Shown: positions 52,295 to 61,925 of the stretch, one piece after another
Numbering within the stretch: the stretch's first letter is position 1
How the letters are laid out: each line of letters starts with the position of its first letter
NCBI RefSeq assembly: GCF_002796605.1
Contig: NZ_CP024923.1
Coordinates: forward strand, 3,541,501 to 3,605,500
Direction of reading: 5' to 3'
Origin: Sphingomonas psychrotolerans
Lineage (GTDB): Bacteria; Pseudomonadota; Alphaproteobacteria; Sphingomonadales; Sphingomonadaceae
DNA: 64,000 bases
Translations under genes and position numbers: made by a program
Notes under the pieces: model-generated
Database searches by the model: none
Told to the model about the DNA's origin: nothing
Seen by the model: the letters and a program-made list of their open reading frames with translations, nothing else

Positions 52295-53620
52295 ATGACG
52301 AACGTCGATTTCAAGCTTAAGGGCGGGCGAGTGCATCTGCCCGGTGGACCTGTCGATGTCGACATCGGCGTCAGCGGCGGGCGCATCGTCGCGATCGGCG
52401 ATGTCGGCGACGCGGGCGAGACGGTGGATTGCACCGGGCTCGACGTGCTGCCCGGCGTGATCGACAGCCAGGTCCATTTCCGCGAACCGGGACTCGAGCT
52501 CAAGGAAGATCTGGAAAGCGGCAGCCGGGCGGCGGTGCTGGGCGGAGTGACTGCGGTGTTCGAGATGCCGAACACCAAGCCCAATACCGACAGCGCCGAA
52601 GCGATCAACGACAAGCTGGCGCGGGCCAGGGACCGCATGTGGTGCGATCATGCCTTTTATGTCGGCGCGACTGCCGCCAACGCACCGCTGCTCAAGGAAC
52701 TCGAACGGCTGCCGGGCACTGCGGGCGTCAAGATCTTCATGGGCGCCTCGACCGGCGACTTGCTCGTCGCCGAGGATTCGGAGCTGGCGCGAGTGCTCGC
52801 CTCGGGCAAGCGACGCGTCGCGATCCATGCCGAGGACGAAGCGCGGATGAACGCGCGGATGGACGAGCGGGTAGCGGGCGACCCCGCCTCGCATCCGGTG
52901 TGGCGCGACGACGAGAGCGCGTTGCTGGCGACGCAGAGAATCCTGCGGCTGGCGCGCGAAGCCAGACGGCGGATCCATGTGCTCCACGTCACCACCCCCG
53001 CCGAGCTCGAGCTGCTGGGCAGGAACAAGGATATCGCAACCTGCGAAGTCACGCCGCAGCATCTGACGCTGGCCGGCGAAGACGCCTATCCGCGGCTCGG
53101 CACCTTCGCCCAGATGAACCCGCCGATCCGCTCGGGCGCGCATCGCGACGGGCTGTGGCGCTGGCTCAATCAAGGCGTTCCCGACGTGATCGGATCCGAT
53201 CACGCGCCGCACACGCGCGAGGAGAAGGCGAAGGAGTATCCCGCCAGCCCGAGCGGGATGCCCGGGGTGCAGACGCTGCTGCCGCTGATGCTCAATCACG
53301 TCGCCGAGGGGCGGCTGACGCTGCAGCGGCTGATCGACATGACCAGCGCCGGACCGCAGCGCATCTTCGGGATCGTCGGCAAGGGACGGATCGCGGTGGG
53401 CTATGACGCGGATTTCACTGTGGTCGATCTCAAGGCGCGCTGGACGATCGACGAGCAATGGCTCGCTTCGCGCTGCGGCTGGTCGCCGTTCACCGGCATG
53501 ACGCTCACCGGCAAGCCGGTGGGGACGATCATCCGCGGCAATCGGGTGATGTGGGAAGGCCAACTCGCCAATGCGGCGATCGGCGCGCCGGTGAGGTTCG
53601 AGGCAGTCGAGTTCGGCTGA
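52295..53620 (+). CDS. pyrC: Dihydroorotase
   Basis: 441 residues, class I type. It closes carbamoyl-aspartate to dihydroorotate in pyrimidine synthesis. Metal ligands and catalytic residues are visible: DSQVHFREPG, the metal-bridging-type Lys region GVKIFMGASTGDL, AIHAEDEAR, HVLHVTT and GSDHAPHTREEK (catalytic Asp). The ATG at 52295 follows GGAAGAGGG. Full length. Confidence 0.95.
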   Translation: MTNVDFKLKGGRVHLPGGPVDVDIGVSGGRIVAIGDVGDAGETVDCTGLDVLPGVIDSQVHFREPGLELKEDLESGSRAAVLGGVTAVFEMPNTKPNTDSAEAINDKLARARDRMWCDHAFYVGATAANAPLLKELERLPGTAGVKIFMGASTGDLLVAEDSELARVLASGKRRVAIHAEDEARMNARMDERVAGDPASHPVWRDDESALLATQRILRLAREARRRIHVLHVTTPAELELLGRNKDIATCEVTPQHLTLAGEDAYPRLGTFAQMNPPIRSGAHRDGLWRWLNQGVPDVIGSDHAPHTREEKAKEYPASPSGMPGVQTLLPLMLNHVAEGRLTLQRLIDMTSAGPQRIFGIVGKGRIAVGYDADFTVVDLKARWTIDEQWLASRCGWSPFTGMTLTGKPVGTIIRGNRVMWEGQLANAAIGAPVRFEAVEFG

Positions 53621-53702
53621 CGCCTGTGCACGGGGATGCGCAATGCATCCCGGTGGCAGGCGCGGACGTTCCTTCCGCATGGGTTTCGTACGATCGACGC
53701 GA

Positions 53703-54461
53703 ATGGAGCGGAGCAGGGCGGCACTGGCCGCGGCGCTGCTGACCGTTGCGCTCGGCTATGCTCTGGTCGCCGGGCTGGCGCTGGGCAGGGGGGCATCCCC
53801 CGAAGAGGCGCTCCGGATCTTCGAGATCGGACCCGATCCGCCCCCGCCGCAGCGCGAGAAGCTCAGGCCGCACCGGCTGCAAAGCAGTCGACGCGAAGGC
53901 GCGGCCTCGCCCCCGAACTTGCGATCGGAGCCGACCGAGATCGTGGCGCCTGAACCTGTGCTGCGCTTGCCCGTGCCGACGCCGGTCATTGCCGCGCCGA
54001 TTGCAGGGGCGGGTGGCGATCCGTCCGCCGGCAGTGCCGAGATTGCCGGTCCCGGCACCGGCAGCGGTGGGCAAGGCGATGGGCGTGGCAGCGGCGGTGA
54101 GGGGGACGGCAGCGGTGATGGCGGCGCCGAAACTCCGCCCCGCTGGACGCGCGGCGAGCTGAAGGATTCGGATTACCCTGATGGCGCGGCCGAGGCCGGA
54201 GTGGGCGGGACCGTGGGGGTGCGTTATCTCGTCTGGACCGACGGCCGGGTTCGGGACTGCGAAATCACCCGGTCGAGCGGCAGCGCCGAACTCGATGCGA
54301 CGACTTGTCGGCTGATCGAAGCGCGCTTCCGCTTCCGCCCGTCGCGCGATGCGCGCGGGAGGATGGTACCGGCGGTGATCGTGGAGAACCATAGCTGGAT
54401 GGTCCATCGCGAGCCTGCCGAACCTCCACCGCCTAGGCCGAAGCGGCGATGGGGCTGGTGA
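53703..54461 (+). CDS. TonB-like energy transducer protein
   Basis: 252 residues. One N-terminal membrane helix (ALAAALLTVALGYALVAGLAL), a long Pro- and then Gly-rich linker through about 165, and a TonB C-terminal domain (GVGGTVGVRYLVWTDGRVRDCEITRSSGSAELDATTCRLIEARFRF). Would pass proton-motive-force energy to outer-membrane receptors or act as a divergent TonB paralogue. No ExbB/ExbD nearby. Ends 14 bp before the convergent histidine kinase gene. Confidence 0.88.
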   Translation: MERSRAALAAALLTVALGYALVAGLALGRGASPEEALRIFEIGPDPPPPQREKLRPHRLQSSRREGAASPPNLRSEPTEIVAPEPVLRLPVPTPVIAAPIAGAGGDPSAGSAEIAGPGTGSGGQGDGRGSGGEGDGSGDGGAETPPRWTRGELKDSDYPDGAAEAGVGGTVGVRYLVWTDGRVRDCEITRSSGSAELDATTCRLIEARFRFRPSRDARGRMVPAVIVENHSWMVHREPAEPPPPRPKRRWGW

Positions 54462-54474
54462 CCGCCAGGCTCGG

Positions 54475-56448
54475 TCAATCCTGGCGCCGCTTGCGCCCCG
54501 GGAACTGGACCACGGCGCCCCCGGCATTCCGCGCGGCCGCCGCCTGCTCGACCGCCGGCAGCAGCTGATCCTGCCGGAACGGCTTGGCGAGGCGAGGAAG
54601 GTCGTTCGCAATCCCCTCCGGGAGCTCCGCATAGCCCGAGACGAGCAGCACCGGCAGTGCCGGCCAGCCCGCTCGCGCCGCCTCGGCCAGCTGGGCGCCG
54701 TTCATTTCGGGCATCGCGAAATCGGTGACGACTATGTCGACGTGGCACTCGCTGAGCAATTGGAGGGCGACTCTGCCCGAGGTGGCCTGGAGCACGCGGT
54801 GGCCGCCGTCCTCGAGCATCGCCGCGGTGTTGGTGAGCACCAGCGCGTCGTCGTCGACGGCGAGTATGACGAGTTGCCGAACGTGCGTGCTGCGGTCTTC
54901 GACGGGCGTGATCGATTGTTCGGTCAGCGCGCCCTCCGAGACAGGGAGCCAGATGTCGGCGGTGGTGCCTTCGCCGAGCCGGCTGTCGAGCACCAGTTTG
55001 CCGCCGCATTGCTCGGCAAAACCGTGCGCCATCGACAAACCTAGTCCGGTGCCCTTGCCGACGCCCTTGGTCGTGTAGAACGGCTCGGTCGCGCGGGCGA
55101 GCGTGGCGGGATCCATGCCCGCGCCGGTATCGGACACCGAGAGGCAGACATAGGTGCCGGGCTTCAGTCCTTCGCCGGCCACGACCCGTTCCTCTCGCGC
55201 GGCGATGACGATCCGCCCGCCATCGGGCATTGCATCCCGGGCATTGACCGCGAGGTTGAGCAAAGCCAGCTCGAGCTGCGCCGGATCGGCGTGCACTCGC
55301 TTCACCAGCAAGGGAAATTGGGTGTCGATGCGGATGCCGCCGCCGATCGTGCGCTGAAGCAGATCGGCCATGCCCCGGACCAGTGCCGAAGGGTCGACGG
55401 TCTCGAGCTTGAGTTCCTGTTTGCGTGCGAAGGCGAGCATCCGCTGGGTGAGCGTCGCGCCGCGCTCGGCGGCCTTCATCGCATTGTCGATGAAGCGCGA
55501 GACGTCGCCGCCTCCTGCCAGTTTGCGGCGCGCGAGATCGAGACTGCCGACGATGGCGGCGAGCAGATTGTTGAAGTCGTGCGCCACCCCGCCGGTCAGC
55601 TTGCCGATCGCCTCCATTTTCTGGGCATGGAAAAAGGCCTCCTGCGCCTGTTCGAGCGCGAGCTGCGACCGGCGCCGTTCGGTGAGATCGCGGGTGATCT
55701 TGGCGAAGCCGATCAGGATGCCCGAGGGATCGCGTACCGGATCGATGACGACAGTGGCCCAGAAATGCGTGCCGTCCTTGCGCACGCGCCAGCCCTCGGC
55801 CTCGAAGCGGCCCTCGGTCCGCGCCAGCTCGAGCGCTTTTCGCGGAATGCCCGCGGCGCGATCCTCATCGGTGTAGAAATTGGAGAAATGGCGGCCGATA
55901 ATCTCGTCCGCGCGATAGCCCTTGAAGCGCTCGGCGCCGGCGTTCCAGCTCGCGACATTGCCGTCCACGTCGATCATGTAGATCGCATAATCGGTCACGC
56001 TCTGGACGAGCAGACGGAAGCGCTCCTCGCTGCGGCGCAATGCTTCCTCACCGGCGCGGCGCTCGGTGAGGTCGCGCGTCACCTTCGCAAAGCCGACCAG
56101 CTGACCCGAAGGATCGCGGATCGGATCGATGACGACATTGGCCCAGAAGCGGGTGCCGTCCTTGCGCACACGCCAGCCTTCGGCCTCGAAGCGGCCCTCC
56201 TCCTCGGCGGTGCGTAGCGCGATGACGGGAATGCCCGCTGCGCGATCCTCGTCGGTATAGAAGCGCGAAAAATGGTGGCCGATGATCTCGTCCGCTTCAT
56301 ACCCCTTGAAGCGTTGCGCGCCGGCGTTCCAGCTCGCCACCACTCCGGTGGGGTCGAGCATGTAGATCGCATAATCGGTGACGCTCTGAACCAGAAGCTC
56401 GAAGCGATTCATCTCTGGTCCGGTGGAAGCGGCCGCGATACGCGTCAT
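54475..56448 (-). CDS. Hybrid sensor histidine kinase with two near-identical PAS domains and a receiver
   Basis: 657 residues, no membrane segment, so cytoplasmic. Two PAS units (about 12-135 and 140-262) are strongly repetitive: LVQSVTDYAIYM, NAGA-RFKGY-ADEIIG, FYTDEDRAAGIP, EAEGWRVRKDGT. Then phospho-acceptor H-box GGVAHDFNNLLAAIVGSLD, HATPase_c (NLAVNARDAMPDGG, SDTGAGMDPATLARATEPFYTTKGVGKGTGLGLSMAHG) and a C-terminal receiver (VILAVDDDALVLTN, phospho-Asp in VVTDFAMPEMNG). Senses an internal ligand, perhaps light, oxygen or redox; the cofactor is unknown. Confidence 0.95.
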   Translation of the reverse strand: MTRIAAASTGPEMNRFELLVQSVTDYAIYMLDPTGVVASWNAGAQRFKGYEADEIIGHHFSRFYTDEDRAAGIPVIALRTAEEEGRFEAEGWRVRKDGTRFWANVVIDPIRDPSGQLVGFAKVTRDLTERRAGEEALRRSEERFRLLVQSVTDYAIYMIDVDGNVASWNAGAERFKGYRADEIIGRHFSNFYTDEDRAAGIPRKALELARTEGRFEAEGWRVRKDGTHFWATVVIDPVRDPSGILIGFAKITRDLTERRRSQLALEQAQEAFFHAQKMEAIGKLTGGVAHDFNNLLAAIVGSLDLARRKLAGGGDVSRFIDNAMKAAERGATLTQRMLAFARKQELKLETVDPSALVRGMADLLQRTIGGGIRIDTQFPLLVKRVHADPAQLELALLNLAVNARDAMPDGGRIVIAAREERVVAGEGLKPGTYVCLSVSDTGAGMDPATLARATEPFYTTKGVGKGTGLGLSMAHGFAEQCGGKLVLDSRLGEGTTADIWLPVSEGALTEQSITPVEDRSTHVRQLVILAVDDDALVLTNTAAMLEDGGHRVLQATSGRVALQLLSECHVDIVVTDFAMPEMNGAQLAEAARAGWPALPVLLVSGYAELPEGIANDLPRLAKPFRQDQLLPAVEQAAAARNAGGAVVQFPGRKRRQD

Positions 56449-56547
56449 GGGGTTCCCGCGGGTCCCACATGCGGCCCGGCTCGCCGGGCGAAACGGGTTT
56501 TACGCGCCTTTGTTCCCAAGAGGTTGAAGTCAACCGCGGTCTGTGGA

Positions 56548-57300
56548 TCAGAATGGCAGCCAGCGCTGCTTCTCGCTGAATTTCATATAGCCGGCGTTGA
56601 CGCCCAGCCGCCAACCGACCCCGAGCCGGACCGGAATCAGCACCACGTCGCCGCGCCGCATATAGCTCGCCGAGAATCCACCGACGAAATAGACGCGCCC
56701 CTCGCCCGACGGGAAGCGCTTGTAGAGCTCCTGGCTGTCGTAGAGATTATAGACCAGCACGAAGACCTTGTTGGCATCGCCGCCGATGTCGAAACCGATC
56801 GACGGCCCGGTCCAATAGACCTTTCGCTGCCCCTCGACCTTGTGGAACAGCTCGCCCGAGCCGTAGCGCAGGCCGACGCCGATCGCGCCGCCCGCCTCGC
56901 GCCCGGCGATATAGGCATTGGGTTGGCCCTGATCCTTGAGGATGTTCTCGAGGATCCCGGCGAGCCCCGACGCGCCCTTGCCGAACACGCCCTCGGCTGC
57001 GCCGATCAGATCGTCGCGCTGATAGGTGTTGGTCGCCTGCGCGCGCGCATTTTCCGCCGTGTTCGCATCCGCGGGCGGTGGCGCGGCCTGCGCGTCGACG
57101 GGGGCTTCGTTGCGGGGAACCTCCTGATACGCGCCCTGATCGACCGGCTGGGGCTCGTTCTGCGGCGGCGGCGGCGGTGACTGCAGGTCCGAATCGATCG
57201 CCGTATTGGGATCGATCGTGGTGATCTGGGCCGCGGCGGGAACAGTGCCGAGCCCGAGCGCGGCCGTCGCCGCCCACAGCATCAAGGTCCGCACGCGCAT
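56548..57300 (-). CDS. eipA: EipA family (DUF1134) periplasmic protein
   Basis: 250 residues. Signal peptide VRTLMLWAATAALGLGTVPAAAQ, a Pro/Gln-rich linker (residues 40-85), then DUF1134: GVFGKGASGLAGILENILKDQGQPNAYIAGREAGGAIGVGLRYGSG and IGFDIGGDANKVFVLVYNLYDSQELYKRFP. In other Alphaproteobacteria EipA affects envelope integrity. Full length. Confidence 0.93.
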   Translation of the reverse strand: MRVRTLMLWAATAALGLGTVPAAAQITTIDPNTAIDSDLQSPPPPPQNEPQPVDQGAYQEVPRNEAPVDAQAAPPPADANTAENARAQATNTYQRDDLIGAAEGVFGKGASGLAGILENILKDQGQPNAYIAGREAGGAIGVGLRYGSGELFHKVEGQRKVYWTGPSIGFDIGGDANKVFVLVYNLYDSQELYKRFPSGEGRVYFVGGFSASYMRRGDVVLIPVRLGVGWRLGVNAGYMKFSEKQRWLPF

Positions 57301-57454
57301 TCATCACCCCCAGAAAACCAGCCCCCCACGCTACGCCGGCACGCCTGACCCTGCAATGAACGGACGATGAGGGGAATCGATTTTGCGTCGAGACGGTTAT
57401 GCCGTTGATCGCGCAAAACTAGGTCGCTATAGGCCTCGGCTTCGAGCCTCTTAC

Positions 57455-57547
57455 GGAGACGTGGGTGAGTGGCTGAAACCAGCGGTTTGCTAAACCGCCG
57501 TACCGGGATTACTGGTACCGAGGGTTCGAATCCCTCCGTCTCCGCCA
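57455..57547 (+). tRNA. tRNA-Ser (anticodon GCU)
   Basis: 93 nt with encoded CCA. Acceptor GGAGACG pairs with CGTCTCC; anticodon stem CGGTTTGCTAAACCG carries GCT; a long variable arm (TACCGGGATTACTGGTA) and T-loop GGGTTCGAATCCC are as expected for tRNA-Ser. Stands alone upstream of the aquaporin gene. Confidence 0.97.
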
Positions 57548-57668
57548 GGGCTCGCCTCCCTGAGGGCCCCGGCCCGAGATCGCCGCGAAACGCGCGCATC
57601 TCCGCCCGGCCTCGGCTTGAATGTAAATCATTGTAACGCCGCAACGGGATTGCTGCGCAATTGCCCGA

Positions 57669-57686
57669 GCGCCTGTATACAGGCGC
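57669..57686. promoter_or_regulatory. Perfect 18-bp palindrome upstream of aquaporin
   Basis: GCGCCTGTATACAGGCGC is a perfect inverted repeat 99 bp before the aqpZ ATG. The CTGTATACAG core suits a dimeric regulator of the GntR type. No other such site was found. Confidence 0.4.
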
Positions 57687-57785
57687 ATCGGCTGAAAACC
57701 GGTGGATCTGACGGGTCGCCGCCGTTGTTGACCGGCACCCGAATCATGCGTCCATGGGCTCCAGCGCAAAGGGGGAGGCAGGATC

Positions 57786-58517
57786 ATGCCCAGGTTGAGC
57801 GTTCGGTTTCTCGCAGAGGCCTGCGGGACCTTTTGGCTGGTTTTTGGCGGTTGTGGTTCGGCCGTGTTGGCGGCGGGCTTCCCCGAACTCGGCATCGGCT
57901 TTGTCGGCGTCAGCCTGGCGTTCGGCCTGACCGTGCTGACTATGGCCTATTCGATCGGCCATATCTCCGGGTGCCATCTCAATCCGGCAGTGACGTTCGG
58001 CCTGTGGATCGGCGGACGCTTCCCCGCCCGCGATATCCCGCCTTATTTTCTCGCCCAGCTGCTCGGCGCGATCCTCGCCGCCGCGACGCTCTATCTGATC
58101 GCCTCCGGAAAGGCGGGATTCGACCTGCAGGCATCGGGCCTCGCGGCGAATGGCTATGACGCGCACTCTCCCGGAGGATATTCGCTGGCCGCCGGCCTGC
58201 TCATCGAATTCATCCTGACCATGGGCTTTCTGCTCGTGATCCTCGGATCCACCGATGCGCGGGCGCCGCAGGGCTTTGCCCCGATCGCGATCGGCATGGC
58301 GCTCGTCCTGATCCACCTGATCGCGATCCCGGTCACCAACACGTCGGTCAATCCCGCCCGCTCCACCGGCCCTGCGCTGCTGGTTGGCGGCTGGGCGCTT
58401 GCGCAGCTTTGGGCGTTCTGGATCGCACCGCTTCTGGGTGCCGCCGCCGGCGGGCTGCTATACCGCGTCTTCGCCGAGCGCCCGGGCAAGCCCGACATCA
58501 GCGGCGAGGCGCTCTAG
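57786..58517 (+). CDS. aqpZ: Aquaporin Z
   Basis: 243 residues, six membrane helices. Both NPA boxes are intact ([27 protein letters not shown]), and the selectivity-filter residues of water channels look normal (F in VNPARS region, H/R near VNPARS). Shine-Dalgarno GGGGGAGG upstream. Water-specific channel expected. Confidence 0.95.
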   Translation: MPRLSVRFLAEACGTFWLVFGGCGSAVLAAGFPELGIGFVGVSLAFGLTVLTMAYSIGHISGCHLNPAVTFGLWIGGRFPARDIPPYFLAQLLGAILAAATLYLIASGKAGFDLQASGLAANGYDAHSPGGYSLAAGLLIEFILTMGFLLVILGSTDARAPQGFAPIAIGMALVLIHLIAIPVTNTSVNPARSTGPALLVGGWALAQLWAFWIAPLLGAAAGGLLYRVFAERPGKPDISGEAL

Positions 58518-59266
58518 GGCGTATCGAGCTCGATGCCTGGGCGTCCGAATTCCCCTCCCAATCACAGGTGAGGGCTATGGTTCGACGCCGAACGCCGCCT
58601 GGAATCCCGAATTTCGATATGTCTGCAGCATTTGGATCGTAGGGCGGCTGATCGGACGCTGAATGGTCTCAGGACGCGGTACCGTCGCAGCCGCCATCGC
58701 GTATGTCGGGCGTCCCCCAGCGCATCGCCGACCGTGCCTGGACTCTCTCCGCTCCGAGATCCAGGCCAGTCGGGCTGCGCTCCCGCACTCGGATCGACCT
58801 TGCGCCGGGACCGTCGAACCGTTCGGCCTCCAGCTTCGCCAACATCCTGGCCACGTGCCGAAGCGAAGGCGTAGCGCTGCTCAACGGCCGGAACCGGGGG
58901 CGCGTGAACAGGGGGGCTGGCGCAAGACGCGGGACATTCGGGTTCCTCGGGACAGTGAGGCTTGAGCATCTGAGAGCCGCAGGGTCTCGCCGCAAGCGCG
59001 CGTTACAAGGTTTTACGGCACCCGGAGGCAGCCGCAGACCCACAATGTTCCAAAGGTCGTTTCGCTCCCGGTATTTTGTAAAATGATGTAAAATCAATCC
59101 ATTGATGTGGATCGTTAACGCCGGTCAAACGCTGGTCCGTGTCCGTCGCATCCGTCGAACGGGGGCTCGGCAGCCACCCGGCGGCCGCACCCCAGCCGAC
59201 CGCCGCCGAGTTGAGCCTCGGCGACGGTTTCGTCTATGCCCGGCCCGGTATCGACTGGAGAGCGGC
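58518..59266. other. Region of about 750 bp without a convincing gene
   Basis: Several overlapping frames of 80-140 codons are open on both strands but all are Arg/Pro-rich and lack ribosome binding sites or motifs, as expected for GC-rich non-coding DNA. The right end has an AT-rich pair GTAAAAT (59078-59084 and 59088-59094), spaced 10 bp apart, and ATCCA-TTGATG-TGGAT just after it, which may be promoter elements. Could hold a decayed gene; I cannot name one. Confidence 0.45.
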
Positions 59267-59752
59267 ATGAACACGGGATCGTTGATCGCAGGAGCGCTGC
59301 TGTTGCTCGTGGGCGCCTGTACGTCTCCGCTCAGCCGCGAGGGCCGGCTGCCGCCGCCCGGCGAAGGGCTCGCGGATGCCACTTACGCGCTCGCGCCGGT
59401 TCCGGGTGACAGTGATGCGGCTGTGGCCGGCGCGGTCTCGCTGGTCCGCGACGCGCTTGCGGACAAGGGGTATCGCGAGACGGCGAATGGGCGCTACCGG
59501 CTCGAAGTCGGATTGGCGAGCGCCGCGCCCGAGCTCGAGGTGCAGCGCGCGGAAAGCGGCGAGTCTGCAGCGAGGAGCATGCGGCGAAACCCGATCGTTC
59601 TGTGCCGTCCGCGGCGCTACGTGCTCACCGTCGGGATGATCGACCGGGCGAGCGGGGAGGTGTTGTTTCGCAACGCCGCGGCTGCCCGGCATTGCGGGAC
59701 GTCGCCGGGAAAGATCCTGCCCAAAATGGTGCGCGCTGCCGTCAATGGGTAA
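59267..59752 (+). CDS. Hypothetical lipoprotein
   Basis: 161 residues. Lipobox LLLLVGAC with Cys18 after the hydrophobic segment. The mature part reads GLADATYALAPVPGDSDAAVAGAVSLVRDALADKGYRETANGRYRL and VLCRPRRYVLTVGMIDRASGEVLFRNAAA, resembling DUF4136-type lipoproteins. Overlaps the end of the convergent CHASE2 kinase gene by 11 bp. Confidence 0.75.
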   Translation: MNTGSLIAGALLLLVGACTSPLSREGRLPPPGEGLADATYALAPVPGDSDAAVAGAVSLVRDALADKGYRETANGRYRLEVGLASAAPELEVQRAESGESAARSMRRNPIVLCRPRRYVLTVGMIDRASGEVLFRNAAAARHCGTSPGKILPKMVRAAVNG

Positions 59753-61922
59753 GGGCGGAGGCGAGCGCCGGTAGCGCGAGGATGAAGCGCGAGCCATGCG
59801 GCGAGACCGTGGCATAGCGCAGGCGGCCGCCATGGCGTTCGGCTACCGTTCTGACATAGGCCAGCCCGAGACCGACGCTCAGCCCGGGCGCGGATCCGGC
59901 CAGAGGCCCGAAGCGTCCGGTCAGGTCTGCCAGCCGCTCCGCCGAGATGCCCGGGCCCTCGTCTTCGACCCACGCCTCGAACCGGGCGCTGCCTTCGGAC
60001 ATCACCGCGTCGATCCCGCAGCGGATTTCGGCATTGGCGGGGCTGAAACGCACGGCGTTGTCGAGCAGGTTGAGAAAGGCGCGGGTCAGCGCGTGGCGTT
60101 CGCCCGCGACACAGCAGGGCTCGCTCGCGGGGGTGACGATGCGCACGCCCTTTTTCGACGCCAGCGGCCACAGCGCGTCGCTGGCTTCGCCGATGCAATC
60201 GTGAAGGTCGGTCTCTTCGGGATCGAAGCTGGTTTCGTGAAGCCGGGCGAGCTGCACGAAATTCTCGGCCAGCCCCAGCGTCCGCCGGGCGTGATAGGCG
60301 ATCTTGTCTGCGGTATCGGCGCCGAACCCGTCCACCGGAGTGCCTTCGAGCAAGGTGATGATCGACGCCTGGGGCGAGCGCATGTCGTGGCTGAGGAATT
60401 CGAGGGCCTGCTCGCGGTCCCGCTCGATCGCGCGGATCCCGGTGATCTCGGCCAAAAGGTGGATCCAGCCGCGTTGCGCGCCATTGGCATCGGTGAGCGA
60501 GGTCCGACGATGCGAGAAGTGCCGGCCGTCCAGCGAGATGAGATCGTTGACCGCGGGAATGCCGTAAAGCGCAGCGCGAACCTCGGTGTCCTGCCTGAGA
60601 AGCGCTTCGGCGCGGCCGTTGGCGACCAGCACATCGCCTGCCATGGTGGTGACGATCAGCGGATCGGCCACGCCTTCGACAGTGTCGGCGACGAGGCGCT
60701 TCAGATCCTGCAGCGCCGAGATCGAGCCACTGAGGGCGAGCGCGTTGCGTCCGGCGTGATCGAGCCGCGCGGGGGTCTGCGTCACTGAGCCGCCAAGGTC
60801 TTCCGACAGCCGTGACAGCTCCCAGGCGATGGCCTTGTCGATCGTGTGCAGCCGTCGCCAGCCCCATAACGGGTATACGAACGCCACGCCGAGCAGGGCG
60901 GCCGCGGGTGGGATCCACAGCCCGGTGGCGGCGATGAACACGATCGGCGCCGCAGCGACGGCGGCAAACATCGCAAGCGAGGCGATCAGCGCACCGGACG
61001 GCCTGAGCCGCCAGAATATCAACAACAGGATGAGGCTCGGCAGTGCGCCCGCCGCCAGACGGATCGCCAGCGGCGCCTCGCGGATGAAGCGGTCGGCGAG
61101 CATCGCGTTCAGCAAATTGGCCTGCACCTCGACTCCGGCGAGCGTGCCCGCACCGGCGACGTCATGACGGTCGCCGAGCCCTCCCGCCGCCGCGCCGACA
61201 AGGACGATATGGTCGCGAACGAAAGCCGGGGGCACCCGCCCGGCGACGAGGTCGCCGAACGAGACGGTGCGGTATGCGCCGGCAGATCGATAGGGCACCA
61301 GCACCGACATTTCGCCGCTTTGCGACGCGCGCCGCCACGCCGGCGAGGGCCGGCCGAATGCCAGTCTGTACGTCTGTTCGACCAGATGCGGCCAGGCACG
61401 GGATCCGTCGTTCACCTCGAGCAGCGCCGCCCGGGCAGTGCCGTCCGCCTCATGCGGCAAAGCCACGTGTCCCAGCGCCGCGGCGGCGTCTGCGGCGGGC
61501 GGAATCGGGGCGACGGTCTCGAAAGCGCGCCCGTTCACGCCGGGTGCGTCGAAAAGCACCGGCAGCGCCACCTTCGTCCGCCGCAGCGCGCCGGCGAGCG
61601 CTGCATCCTCCCCGCTGGAACGCGCGGGCTCGGTGAACAGCACGTCATAGGCGACCGCTGCGGGGCGGGCGGCGGCGAGCACTTCCAATGCCTGGGCATG
61701 AAGCGTGCGCGGCCACGGCCATTGGCCGAGCGCGGCGAGGCTGGCATCGTCGATGGTGACCAGCAGGATCCGTTCGGAAGCCGGTGGCGCGCGCAGTTCG
61801 ACGACGAGATCGTAGAGGGCATCGTCGGCCTTGGACGTGGCGCCGGCCAGCGTCAGGCCGAACGTCAGCGCCAGCACCAGCAACGCGACCGCGCACCACT
61901 CGATCAGCAGTCGCCGGAACAA
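59742..61922 (-). CDS. CHASE2-domain sensor histidine kinase
   Basis: 726 residues. N-terminal membrane helix (VALLVLALTFGLTLAGATS), periplasmic CHASE2 domain (about 30-290; ILLVTIDDASLAALGQWPWPR, VAYDVLFTEPARSSGED, HIVLVGAAAGGLGDRHD), three membrane helices (about 285-350), a PAS-like segment, H-box FLSHDMRSPQASIITLLE and HATPase (LDNAVRFSPANAEI, WVEDEGPGIS). Third gene of a leftward operon with a FecR/LysM protein and a response regulator, which probably forms its partner. Confidence 0.93.
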   Translation of the reverse strand: MFRRLLIEWCAVALLVLALTFGLTLAGATSKADDALYDLVVELRAPPASERILLVTIDDASLAALGQWPWPRTLHAQALEVLAAARPAAVAYDVLFTEPARSSGEDAALAGALRRTKVALPVLFDAPGVNGRAFETVAPIPPAADAAAALGHVALPHEADGTARAALLEVNDGSRAWPHLVEQTYRLAFGRPSPAWRRASQSGEMSVLVPYRSAGAYRTVSFGDLVAGRVPPAFVRDHIVLVGAAAGGLGDRHDVAGAGTLAGVEVQANLLNAMLADRFIREAPLAIRLAAGALPSLILLLIFWRLRPSGALIASLAMFAAVAAAPIVFIAATGLWIPPAAALLGVAFVYPLWGWRRLHTIDKAIAWELSRLSEDLGGSVTQTPARLDHAGRNALALSGSISALQDLKRLVADTVEGVADPLIVTTMAGDVLVANGRAEALLRQDTEVRAALYGIPAVNDLISLDGRHFSHRRTSLTDANGAQRGWIHLLAEITGIRAIERDREQALEFLSHDMRSPQASIITLLEGTPVDGFGADTADKIAYHARRTLGLAENFVQLARLHETSFDPEETDLHDCIGEASDALWPLASKKGVRIVTPASEPCCVAGERHALTRAFLNLLDNAVRFSPANAEIRCGIDAVMSEGSARFEAWVEDEGPGISAERLADLTGRFGPLAGSAPGLSVGLGLAYVRTVAERHGGRLRYATVSPHGSRFILALPALASALTH

Positions 61923-61925
61923 ATT

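Noticed and set aside
58562..59097. Overlapping 80-142-codon frames on both strands after aqpZ
   Set aside because: Low-complexity Arg/Pro/Ser-rich translations, no ribosome binding site, no recognisable domain.
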